Below, piece after piece: positions 1 through 7,046 of a stretch of DNA of 48,796 nt (position 1 is the stretch's first letter; every line of letters starts with the position of its first letter). The notes beneath the pieces are model-generated. The model searched no databases and was not told the DNA's origin. It saw only the letters and a list, made by a program, of their open reading frames with translations. The stretch is from Kineosporia mesophila (GTDB lineage Bacteria > Actinomycetota > Actinomycetes > Actinomycetales > Kineosporiaceae): positions 1-48,796 of the forward strand of contig NZ_JAJOMA010000039.1 in the NCBI RefSeq assembly GCF_021129235.1. The letters are read 5' to 3'. The translations under genes and the position numbers were made by a program.

Positions 1-443
1 TCCGCCTCGGCCTCCGGGTCCTCGTCCATCTTCCCGATCGTGCCCAGCTCCGCCTCCACCGAGACACCCACCGCGTGAGCGATCTCGACGGTCTTGCGGG
101 AGATCGCGATGTTCTCCCCGAACGACAGCATCGAACCGTCGATCATCACCGAGGTGAACCCGATCCGCAGCGCCGTCAGCATCTGCGGGATGTCCGCACC
201 GTGGTCCCAGTGGATCGCGACCGGCACCGAGGCCTTGTGAGCCCGCTCCCGGATCGCCGGGATCAGCTCGTGGCGGATGTGCGAGACCTCGTCCGGGTGG
301 ATCGCCACCAGCAGCGGCGCGTTCGTCTCCTCACTGATCTCCACGATGCCGTTGAACATCGCCCAGTCACTGATGTTGAACGCGGGAACGGCGAAGTTCG
401 CCTCGTTCGCGACGTCCAGGATCTTCTTACCGGTGGTCAGCAT
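1..443 (-). CDS. Class II ketose-bisphosphate aldolase, 3' end cut by window edge
   Basis: This is the N-terminal part (about 147 residues) of a zinc-dependent class II aldolase of the FbaA/GatY/KbaY family, which cleaves a ketose bisphosphate (fructose- or tagatose-type) into DHAP and an aldehyde. Visible family marks are the N-terminal AFNISDW segment, the catalytic/zinc motif HWDHG near residue 80 and the VEAELGTIG segment near residue 132. The ATG at 443 is preceded by a good GAAGGAGACC ribosome site at 451-460. The gene follows the two sugar-permease genes by 29 bp on the same strand, so it probably ends the transporter operon and processes the imported sugar. The exact substrate (fructose, tagatose or a deoxy-inositol intermediate) cannot be told from this part. 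The gene continues past position 1. Confidence 0.9.
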   Translation of the reverse strand, partial: MLTTGKKILDVANEANFAVPAFNISDWAMFNGIVEISEETNAPLLVAIHPDEVSHIRHELIPAIRERAHKASVPVAIHWDHGADIPQMLTALRIGFTSVMIDGSMLSFGENIAISRKTVEIAHAVGVSVEAELGTIGKMDEDPEAEA

Positions 444-472
444 CGCAGCAGGTCTCCTTCGGGGGTGGGTTT

Positions 473-1339
473 TCAGGCCTTCACAGCGCCGGCGGAGAGA
501 CCGCCGATGAAACGCCGCTGAAAGATCAGGAAGAGGACGAGAACCGGGATCGACCCGAGGATGCTCATCGCCATCATTTCGTTCCACTGGTACGAGTGCT
601 GGCCCATCAGCAGCTGGATCCCGATCGGCACCGTGCGCATGTCATCGGTGCGGGTCAGCGTGAGCGCGAAAAGGTACTCGTTCCAGGAGATCATGAACGT
701 GTACACACCCACCGCGATCATCCCGGGCACCGAGATCGGCACCAGGATCCGCCACAGCGCCGTCCAGCCGGTCGCGCCGTCGACCTTCACCGCCTCGTCC
801 AGCTCCCGCGGCAGGGTGTTGAAGTAGGCCGTCATCATGATGATCGCGTAGGGCAACGTGAACACCATGTGCGTGATGATCAGGCCCGGATAGGTGTTGT
901 ACAGACCCATCGACACCATCAACCCGAAGTACGGGATGACCAGCGTGATCGGCGGCACCGCCTGCACACTCACGATCACCACGTTCACCAGGCGCTTGCC
1001 GCGGAACTCGTACCGGCTGAACGCGTACGCCGCCAGGATCGCCACCAGCAACGTCAGCGCCGTCACCGCGAGCGCCACCACGTAACTGTTGATGAAGAAC
1101 CGCAGCTTGTCCGGGTCGGTCAGGACCGTGGTGTACGCGGCGAACGAGACGTTGCCGCTGATCAGCTTCGGCGGGGTCGCCATCACCTCGCCGTTGGGTT
1201 TCAGCGAGGTGGACAGCATCCACAGCACGGGGGCGGCGGCGAAGACCGCCCCGAGGCTGAGGCCTGTTATCAGCGCGACCTTGGTCAGTCTCTGCTTTCT
1301 GCGGCGGCGGATGAAGGACGTCGTGGTCACCGTGGTCAC
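473..1339 (-). CDS. Carbohydrate ABC transporter permease, MalG type
   Basis: A 288-residue inner-membrane permease of the binding-protein-dependent sugar ABC family (MalG/CUT1). It has about six hydrophobic helices. The cytoplasmic EAA loop is seen as DEAVKVDGATGW followed by ILVP near residues 195-215; this loop docks the ATPase. The GTG at 1339 is chosen because AGGTGAG lies about 8 bases before it and overlaps the TGA of the upstream permease; a second GTG three codons on is possible. With the MalF-type partner it would form the membrane channel fed by the lipoprotein at 2551-3849. No ATPase gene is present nearby, so a shared MsiK-type ATPase encoded elsewhere is likely (inference from actinobacterial CUT1 systems). 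Confidence 0.93.
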   Translation of the reverse strand: MTTVTTTSFIRRRRKQRLTKVALITGLSLGAVFAAAPVLWMLSTSLKPNGEVMATPPKLISGNVSFAAYTTVLTDPDKLRFFINSYVVALAVTALTLLVAILAAYAFSRYEFRGKRLVNVVIVSVQAVPPITLVIPYFGLMVSMGLYNTYPGLIITHMVFTLPYAIIMMTAYFNTLPRELDEAVKVDGATGWTALWRILVPISVPGMIAVGVYTFMISWNEYLFALTLTRTDDMRTVPIGIQLLMGQHSYQWNEMMAMSILGSIPVLVLFLIFQRRFIGGLSAGAVKA

Positions 1340-1344
1340 GCGGC

Positions 1345-2418
1345 TCACCTCTCCCGCTGCTGGCGTACGTAGAAGAACGCCAGCAGCATCGTCAGGAGCA
1401 GCACGATCACCGCGGCCGCCGAGGCCAGGCCGAACTCGTAGCTGCTGAACGCCTGCTTGTACACGTAGGTGCTGAGCATCTCGGTGCTGTTCAGGGGGCC
1501 GCCGCCGGTCGTCATCCAGATCAGCGCGAACTGCTGGCTGGTCCAGATCAGGTCCAGCACCGCCATGCTCAGCAGGATCGGGCGCAGCTGCGGGATCGTG
1601 ACGTTCCAGAACGTGTGCCACGGGCCCGCACCGTCCACGGCCGCGGCCTCGTACAGGTCGGTGGGAATGCCCTGCAGACCGGCCAGGATGCTGATCATGA
1701 AGAACGGGTAGCCCGACCAGATGTTGATGAACAGCACCGCCCACAACGCGGTTGCGGGACTGGCCAGCCAGTCGACCTGACCGTCGATCAGGTGGGCCGC
1801 CTCCAGCACGTAGTTGACCACGCCGGCCGGGTCGAGCATCAGCCGCCACAGCACCGCCACCACGGCGATCGTGAACAGCCAGGGCAGGATGTACAGCACC
1901 CGGAAGACGCTGCGGGTCAGCGGCCCCAGCAGCGGCGAGTTCAGCATCATCGCGAAGACCAGGCCCAGCACCAGGTGCGCGCCCATGCTGCCGACGATGA
2001 AGATCGCCGTGTTCTTGAGGGCCGTGCGGAAGTTCGGGTCGGTCAGGATCTGCGTGTAGTTGGCGAACCCGACCAGCACCGGGTTGCGCTCGACGATGAC
2101 GTTGTCCTTGAACGAGTAGCTGATCACCATGACGATCGGCACGACCATCAGGACGAACAGCAGCACGATCGTGGGGGTCAGGTACCCGAAGGGCACCAGC
2201 CGGCGGGCCACCCGGGTGGCCCAGGGCATCCGGGCCGGTCGCGGTGGCGGGTTCTCCTGCGGGGAAGCGGTTCTCGTGAGGGTCAGGGTCGAGATTGAGG
2301 ACGTCGGGGCCGGCCCGGCGGGGAACGCCGGGTCGGGTGCGGATTGCGGTGCGGGGCTGACGGACGGGCTGAGGGACGGACTGACGGACGGGCCGGCGGT
2401 CGGGTGCGCGGGCTCCAT
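1345..2418 (-). CDS. Carbohydrate ABC transporter permease, MalF type
   Basis: A 357-residue permease of the CUT1 sugar family. An unusually long, Pro/Ser-rich cytoplasmic N-terminus (about residues 1-70, with a PSVSPSLSPSVSPAPQ run) precedes six or so membrane helices. The EAA loop reads YEAAAVDGAGPWHTF, followed by IPQLRP. The ATG at 2418 has a strong AGGAGGTG site 4 bases upstream. The stop overlaps the ribosome site of the MalG-type gene, implying translational coupling. It pairs with that permease and with the solute-binding lipoprotein upstream. The permeases are separated from the binding-protein gene by a large hairpin (2439-2512), which probably sets a lower expression level for the permeases. 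Confidence 0.93.
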   Translation of the reverse strand: MEPAHPTAGPSVSPSLSPSVSPAPQSAPDPAFPAGPAPTSSISTLTLTRTASPQENPPPRPARMPWATRVARRLVPFGYLTPTIVLLFVLMVVPIVMVISYSFKDNVIVERNPVLVGFANYTQILTDPNFRTALKNTAIFIVGSMGAHLVLGLVFAMMLNSPLLGPLTRSVFRVLYILPWLFTIAVVAVLWRLMLDPAGVVNYVLEAAHLIDGQVDWLASPATALWAVLFINIWSGYPFFMISILAGLQGIPTDLYEAAAVDGAGPWHTFWNVTIPQLRPILLSMAVLDLIWTSQQFALIWMTTGGGPLNSTEMLSTYVYKQAFSSYEFGLASAAAVIVLLLTMLLAFFYVRQQRER

Positions 2419-2438
2419 CGGGCACCTCCTGGGTAGGC

Positions 2439-2512
2439 GGGGGCCGCACCGGAACCGGCAGTCGTTCGCGGAACATGACTGCCGGCCGGAGCCGGTTCAC
2501 GGTGCGGCCCCC
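2439..2512. repeat. Large imperfect inverted repeat between binding-protein and permease genes
   Basis: The left arm 2439-2463 and right arm 2477-2512 pair through GGGGCCGCACCG, then GAACCGG after a one-base bulge, with an inner CAGTC/GACTG helix and a short loop. It lies in the 132-bp gap between the solute-binding gene (upstream in the operon) and the MalF-type gene. Such hairpins commonly protect or attenuate binding-protein operon mRNA, giving excess binding protein; that role here is inferred. Confidence 0.75.
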
Positions 2513-2550
2513 CGACTAGGGGGCGGGCGGGGTTGACACCCGCGAGTGCC

Positions 2551-3849
2551 TCAGAAGACGGAGGCCCAGTTGTCCTGGGTGTTCTTCAGGGCGTCGTCCA
2601 CACTCGTCTTGCCGGTGAGGACGGCCTGCAACTGCTCGTTGAGCGTGCGCATCAGGTCTTCGGACTTGGGCAGGCCGGTGAACTCGTTGGCCGGCGTGCC
2701 GTCCTGGTAGATCGTGAAGGCCTCTTCGAACTTCGGGTCGCTGTCACTGAAGTCCGGCTTCGAGGCGGTGTTACCGGGGAACCCGTTGGCCAGGGTGGAC
2801 AGCTGCGCGTTCACGTCCTTGCTCATCAGGTACTCGACGAACTTGAACGCCTCGGCCTGGTGCTCGGAGGAGTCCGCCACACCGATACCCCAGCTGGCGT
2901 AAGGGATCCCACGCTTACCGGTGTAGCCGTCGGTGGCCGGGATCGCCGCGACCTCGAAGTTCAGGTCGGGCGCGTTCTCCTTGATCAGGTTGATGTGGGC
3001 CAGCGAGTCGACCATCATCCCGATCTGCCCGGTCGTGAACTTCTCGACCTTGTCCTGCTCCTTCATGGTCAGGTACCCCGGCGCCACCGCATCCGCGTCG
3101 GTCAGGCCCTTGATCATGTCGATGACGCTCTTCACCTCGGGGGTGTTCACGTTCGGCTTGCCGTCGGCCAGCATGCTGCCGCCGGAGGCCCACAGCCACG
3201 ACATCACGTCGTTCTGGGCACCGTTGGGTGCGCTCGTGTCGAGCGGAAGGGCCCAGCCCTTCTTGTTGTCCCCCAGCGCGCTGATCTTCTTCGCCGCCTC
3301 GACGAACTCGGTGCGCGTGCTCGGCACCTCGTTCACCCCCGCCTCCTTCAGCAGGTCGGTGTTCACGAACAGCGGGTAGACGAAGTTGACCACCGGGATC
3401 ATGTACGTCGAGCCGTCCACCTGGATCTGGCTGGCGAGCTGACTCTCGTCGTACCCGGCGTCTTTCATCAGGTCACTGAGGTTCGCGATCGCGCCCTGCT
3501 GGGAGAAGTCGTTGACCCAGGCCCCGTCCAGGCCCACCACGTCCGGCAGCGTGCGCGAGGCCGCGCCCGAGACCAGTTGCTGCTTGGTGGAGGCGTAGGG
3601 GGCGGTCACCAGCTCCACCGTGATCCCCGGGTTCTGCGCCTCGAAATCCGCGACGATCTTGTCGAACGCACCGTCGGGGAGTTCCGCGGCCCACCACTGG
3701 GCGAACTCCAGCTTGACGTCGCCGCCGGAGGCGGCCGAACCGGACCCGGAACCGCACGCGGCCAGGGCGCCGATGACGGCTGCCGTGGTCACGATCCCGA
3801 AAAGCCGACCCGGCCGTACGGCCTTCCTGACACCGCTGACTGCCGACAT
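2551..3849 (-). CDS. Sugar ABC transporter solute-binding lipoprotein (family 1)
   Basis: A 432-residue extracellular solute-binding protein of the MalE/UgpB class (SBP family 1). It has a lipoprotein signal: basic start, hydrophobic core, and lipobox LAAC with the modified Cys near residue 32, then a Gly/Ser linker. The mature part begins with KLEFAQWW, typical of the family, and has the DVVGLDGAWV segment in the first lobe. The ATG at 3849 is chosen over upstream in-frame starts because the signal peptide begins there and GGGAG lies just upstream. It is the first gene of the operon with the two permeases and the aldolase and is divergent from the DeoR regulator. The ligand is not readable from sequence; a sugar or polyol is expected. 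Confidence 0.92.
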   Translation of the reverse strand: MSAVSGVRKAVRPGRLFGIVTTAAVIGALAACGSGSGSAASGGDVKLEFAQWWAAELPDGAFDKIVADFEAQNPGITVELVTAPYASTKQQLVSGAASRTLPDVVGLDGAWVNDFSQQGAIANLSDLMKDAGYDESQLASQIQVDGSTYMIPVVNFVYPLFVNTDLLKEAGVNEVPSTRTEFVEAAKKISALGDNKKGWALPLDTSAPNGAQNDVMSWLWASGGSMLADGKPNVNTPEVKSVIDMIKGLTDADAVAPGYLTMKEQDKVEKFTTGQIGMMVDSLAHINLIKENAPDLNFEVAAIPATDGYTGKRGIPYASWGIGVADSSEHQAEAFKFVEYLMSKDVNAQLSTLANGFPGNTASKPDFSDSDPKFEEAFTIYQDGTPANEFTGLPKSEDLMRTLNEQLQAVLTGKTSVDDALKNTQDNWASVF

Positions 3850-4178
3850 CCTCAACTCCCTTGTCGAGATACCGCTCTGTGCTGCGTTCCGCGACAGTAA
3901 CAAGGAGTCTTGAGCTTCTACAAGGGTTTTCTTGCATAAGTTCGGATTAGAAATGCACTCCATTGCAGAGAACCGCAGACTTGCGTGCGCAAGATGCGTA
4001 GAGTGTCCCTTTAGTGACTTCGGCACCAAGAATTCATGCGAGTTCCCGATGCAGAAACTGCGCCGGAGCGGGTAGGGGATGCGAGGATCTGCTGTTCTCA
4101 GCACCCGACAGCGCCGAAGAAGCGCACACCCCGCACGCCAGAACCGCATCCACCCGGACCCACAGACAGGACCCCACC
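3850..4178. other. Divergent promoter region between transporter operon and DeoR gene
   Basis: About 330 bp with no convincing gene. It is clearly richer in A+T than its surroundings between about 3890 and 4040, as expected for divergent promoters, and holds the palindrome at 3980-3993 and a CTTGCATAAG element at 3931-3940. An open frame continues upstream of the chosen deoR start (to 4014), but its residues look like non-coding translation. Confidence 0.6.
3980..3993. promoter_or_regulatory. Candidate DeoR-family operator palindrome
   Basis: CTTGCG-TG-CGCAAG is a perfect 6-bp-arm palindrome in the AT-richer gap between the divergent transporter operon and deoR gene. A related CTTGCATAAG lies about 45 bp away at 3931-3940. 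Autoregulating DeoR proteins usually bind such divergent gaps; binding here is inferred. Confidence 0.45.
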
Positions 4179-5084
4179 GTGACCGCACTGGAACCAGCGC
4201 TCGAACCGGCGCAGGACTCCACCCCCGGACCCACACCCGGATCCGTGCCCCCGGGCGACTCCCCGGGCGGTTCCTCGCCCGAGTCCGAGGAGAAGCAACG
4301 GCACCTGCCGGCCGGGCGCAAGGCCCAGCTCGCCACCTACGTGAGCGAGGCCGGGCAGGTCACCGTCACCGAGCTCGCCACCCGCTTCGGGGTCTCCAGC
4401 GACACCATCCGCCGCGACCTGGACCAGCTCAGCAACGACGGCGTCCTGGTCCGCACCTACGGCGGTGCCGTCAGCCAGTCCACGATGGCCCCCGTCGACA
4501 GCACCATCGACGTGCGGCTCAAACTCCAGCAGGACGAGAAGGACGTCATCGCCACCCTCGCCGTCGGCCTGATCGAGAACGGCTTCACGATCATGCTCAA
4601 TGGCGGCACCACCACGCTCGCCGTGGCCCGGGCCCTGCGCAACCACCGCGACCTCACCGTGGCCACCAACAGCCTGCCCATCCCCCCGGCCATCCCCGAG
4701 ACCGCCGTACGCGGCGTCTACCTGGTCGGCGGCGCCGTGCGGCTGCTCACCCAGACCACCGTCGGGGCGCTCACCTTCCGCACCGCCGGCGGCAACGAGC
4801 TCGAGGTCAGGTGCGACCTCGCGCTCATCGCCGTCGGAGCGGTCTCGGCCGACGCCGGATACACCACCAGCAACCTGGCCGAGGCCGAGATGATGCGGGA
4901 GATGTGCTCACGCTCCTCCCGCGTGGCCATCCTCGCCGACTCCACCAAGTTCGGGCGCCGCCTGTTCGCCCAGGTCTGCGCCCTCGGCGACGTCGACTAC
5001 CTGATCACCGACGCCCCACCCCCGGCCGACCTGCGCGCAGCCCTCGCGGCGGCCGGGGTCGAGATCCTCTTCCCACAGACCTGA
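4179..5084 (+). CDS. DeoR/GlpR-family sugar-responsive regulator
   Basis: A 301-residue DeoR-family transcription factor. The N-terminal winged helix is clear near residues 45-95 (TVTELATRFGVSSDTIRRDL, then VRTYGGAV), preceded by a Pro/Ser/Glu-rich tail. The C-terminal sugar-phosphate sensor domain shows LNGGTTT near residue 140, LVGGAVR near 180, and the AVGA...AGYTTSNLAEAE segment. The GTG at 4179 has an AGG 8 bases upstream; the frame is open to 4014, and a start nearer the helix-turn-helix is also possible, so the N-terminus is uncertain. It is divergent from the sugar transporter/aldolase operon and most likely represses it until a phosphorylated sugar binds. The effector is unknown. Confidence 0.88.
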   Translation: MTALEPALEPAQDSTPGPTPGSVPPGDSPGGSSPESEEKQRHLPAGRKAQLATYVSEAGQVTVTELATRFGVSSDTIRRDLDQLSNDGVLVRTYGGAVSQSTMAPVDSTIDVRLKLQQDEKDVIATLAVGLIENGFTIMLNGGTTTLAVARALRNHRDLTVATNSLPIPPAIPETAVRGVYLVGGAVRLLTQTTVGALTFRTAGGNELEVRCDLALIAVGAVSADAGYTTSNLAEAEMMREMCSRSSRVAILADSTKFGRRLFAQVCALGDVDYLITDAPPPADLRAALAAAGVEILFPQT

Positions 5085-5493
5085 ACCAGACCTGAACCCT
5101 TGCCAGATAACCATTTTCGAGTTCGGCAGCACCGCCGGCCCCAGCCGCCGGTCCCCTCGGGGCAACCCGTCGATACCCCGCAACCACCCCGCTGACCACC
5201 CGGTGTCCGCCCCCGGGCCAGATCATGACGACGGCGGGCCAGGACCGGGCGGTGGTCACCGCCTCGGCACGTCAGCCTTCTGGTCGTTCCGCCTTCAGCG
5301 GGTCGTCCGAGGTCTGAAGGTCGGCCCTGACCCCGGAGTTCTCGGGCACCCCGGGGTCACGAGCACGGTGATCCGCTGGGCCGCGGCGGAGCGGATCCAC
5401 GCGAGATCGGCCTGCGGCCGAGCCCCGCTCACGTCGGTGTTCGGCTCCGGCCGGTACACATTCCGCCGGGTGGGCGGCGCCCTCCCGGCAGGG
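5085..5493. other. Convergent intergenic stretch, no gene seen
   Basis: About 400 bp between the deoR stop and the stop of the membrane-protein gene read the other way. I see no credible coding sequence. It contains one terminator-like hairpin (5329-5358). Confidence 0.6.
5329..5358. terminator. Hairpin, possible terminator
   Basis: Arms GACCCCGG (5329-5336) and CCGGGGTC (5351-5358) pair perfectly across a 14-base loop in the convergent gap. No T-run follows, which is common for high-GC actinobacterial terminators. Confidence 0.4.
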
Positions 5494-5940
5494 TCAGGAC
5501 CGGAGCTGCTGCCGGGAACGGCGCAGGGCCGGGCCGGTCAGGGCCAGGACCGCCAGTTCGGGCAGGAGCGGGAGCAGCATGCCGGGGCTGACGTGGGATG
5601 TGTGCGCGGTGAGGGTGGGGGCCGCCACCAGGGCGACCGCTCCGTGCCCGTGCGGGGTGGGGCTGCCGGTGAACGCGGGGGTCACGGCCAGCAGGTAGCC
5701 CAGGTGCGCCACGATCATCAGCACGGCCATGCCGGCGGCCATCATCAGGGCCGATCGCGAGCGCGCCGACATCAGGTGCAGCGCGCAGCCCAGGCAGGCG
5801 AGGGCCATGGCGCCGAAGATCCAGGCCGTGGCGTCGTGGGAGGTGAGCGTGGCCAGGTGCAGCACGCCGCCGAGGCCGGCGAGGGCGGCGATCGTCCGGG
5901 CGGCCGGGAGGCGGCACGGGGTGGGGGCGGTCGGGCTCAC
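5494..5940 (-). CDS. Small four-helix membrane protein, function unknown
   Basis: A predicted 148-residue integral membrane protein that I do not recognise. Four hydrophobic segments are visible: about residues 15-33, 42-62, 68-92 and 120-140. The loop after helix 3 and the region before helix 4 carry several His residues (PHGHG, HTSH), so metal binding is conceivable but unproven. The GTG at 5940 is chosen because the hydrophobic core begins soon after; there is no strong ribosome site, and the frame is open further upstream with low-quality sequence. The gene stands alone between convergent deoR and an unrelated membrane gene. Confidence 0.6.
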   Translation of the reverse strand: MSPTAPTPCRLPAARTIAALAGLGGVLHLATLTSHDATAWIFGAMALACLGCALHLMSARSRSALMMAAGMAVLMIVAHLGYLLAVTPAFTGSPTPHGHGAVALVAAPTLTAHTSHVSPGMLLPLLPELAVLALTGPALRRSRQQLRS

Positions 5941-6064
5941 GTCCGCCAGCGTGCCACATTGGATCCATCTTCTGCTAGAGGGGATCCAGAAAGGCGTGGG
6001 CGTTCGGGTCCGGACATGATTCGAGGCCGGGGCCACACCGGCGCCGGCCTCGTCAGAAAAGGGG

Positions 6065-6661
6065 TCAGGCAGTTGCTGCGAGCGTGAAGACCTCGTCGTC
6101 CTGCGCACGGGGAACGGACAGCAGGGCGGCACCGCGCTCGCTGGTCTCGAGCACGATCGCGTACTCGTCGTCGTTGGACAGCCCGAAACGGGCCTCGGTG
6201 ACCTCGGTCAGCGGACGGCGGACCATCACACCGATCAGCATCACGACCACCCCGAGCGCACCCAGCAGGATCGGGGTGAGCAGGTCACCGTCGTCGAGCG
6301 TGAGCGCGGCACCGGCCAGCAACGAGGCCCCGACCACACCGAACAGTGCGGTGGACGAGTGCACGAGCGAGGTCTTCACCCGCTCGCGAGCGGCGATCAC
6401 GCCCAGGGCCCGGTCGCACTCGGCCTGCAGCTCGTTCATCAGCTCCCGGTTCGGCAGGTCGTGCTCGCGCCGGAAACGCAGGTTCACGACGGTGGCGTGG
6501 ACGGCCGGGTTGCGGCAGCCTTCGGGGTCGAAGGCGTCCAGTACCCAGCCGAGGTGCCGGTACGCATCGCGGTAGACCCACTCCAGGCGACGCGGAGCCT
6601 GCACGGTGGCGAACTCGTAGTCGGCCGGGTCGACGGCACCGTCAACGATGGTCTCGGACAT
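6065..6661 (-). CDS. Unknown protein with two membrane helices
   Basis: A 198-residue protein of unknown function. Residues 1-100 are soluble and charged, with an EWVYRDAYRHLGWVLDAFDPEG segment rich in aromatic and acidic residues. Two adjacent hydrophobic helices follow (about 104-121 and 130-148) with a short acidic hairpin loop, then a soluble C-terminal tail of about 45 residues. It is probably a hairpin membrane protein with both ends in the cytoplasm. The ATG at 6661 has a good AAGGGGAAC site. No neighbour suggests a role; the next gene upstream, a Ser/Thr kinase, is divergent. Confidence 0.75.
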   Translation of the reverse strand: MSETIVDGAVDPADYEFATVQAPRRLEWVYRDAYRHLGWVLDAFDPEGCRNPAVHATVVNLRFRREHDLPNRELMNELQAECDRALGVIAARERVKTSLVHSSTALFGVVGASLLAGAALTLDDGDLLTPILLGALGVVVMLIGVMVRRPLTEVTEARFGLSNDDEYAIVLETSERGAALLSVPRAQDDEVFTLAATA

Positions 6662-6726
6662 CAGGATGTTCCCCTTGGTTCGTGCCGCGGCCGGTCCCTC
6701 ACCGTCCGCCGACCTGCATCAGCCTG

Positions 6727-6915
6727 CTACTCGAAGATCCTCAGCGCATCCGCCTGGAGGAGCATTCCCAGGTACGACGAGAGTCGTACGACCGGGTGTA
6801 TGGCATCTGCCACAAAGAGATACCCCGACAGGTCGTCCTGATACGAACGGAATACGGCCGGAATGCGGACGCCGGTTCCGGATCGGGAAATCCGGCCGGA
6901 GCGGGCGCCGACCAT
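6727..6915 (-). CDS. Doubtful small ORF, 62 residues
   Basis: An open frame of 62 codons inside the divergent gap. Its C-terminal two thirds reads like a globular amphipathic peptide (for example SYQDDLSGYLFVADA and YLGMLLQADALRIF) rather than the Arg/Pro/Gly-rich translation typical of non-coding frames here. Against it, third positions are not strongly G/C, there is no good ribosome site, and a perfect hairpin lies within it. It is either a short protein, a decayed gene fragment or chance. Confidence 0.2.
   Translation of the reverse strand: MVGARSGRISRSGTGVRIPAVFRSYQDDLSGYLFVADAIHPVVRLSSYLGMLLQADALRIFE
6772..6789. repeat. Perfect short hairpin
   Basis: GTACGAC-GAGA-GTCGTAC: 7-bp arms with a 4-base loop, about 110 bp upstream of the start of the 6065-6661 gene. 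It could be an operator for one of the divergent genes or a small RNA hairpin. Confidence 0.45.
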
Positions 6916-7046
6916 CAGGCCAGTGATAAACCCACCTCAGGCTTCGTCCGAGCCTTGGGATAAGCCTGCAGCCGGGCAGAGTCCACCGATAGTGTGCCCT
7001 TGACAACGCAGGCCCGGCATCAGCCGAACACAGGAGCAGACTCGAC

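Larger units (their letters stand above)
6662..7046. other. Divergent intergenic region before the kinase gene
   Basis: This 385-bp gap has mixed composition, with AT-richer patches around 6790-6860 and 6910-6960. It holds a perfect hairpin (6772-6789), a small open frame on the minus strand (6727-6915, doubtful), a TTGACA at 7000-7005 and a TAGTGT at 6990-6995 that may be promoter elements for the kinase gene. No other gene is supported. Confidence 0.5.

Noticed and set aside
473-2500. Single minus-strand frame of 675 codons covering both permease genes
   Set aside because: Its first half is Arg/Pro/Gly-rich translation antiparallel in character to real protein, while a different frame there encodes a clear MalF-type permease with its own ribosome site; only the part from 1339 down is real.
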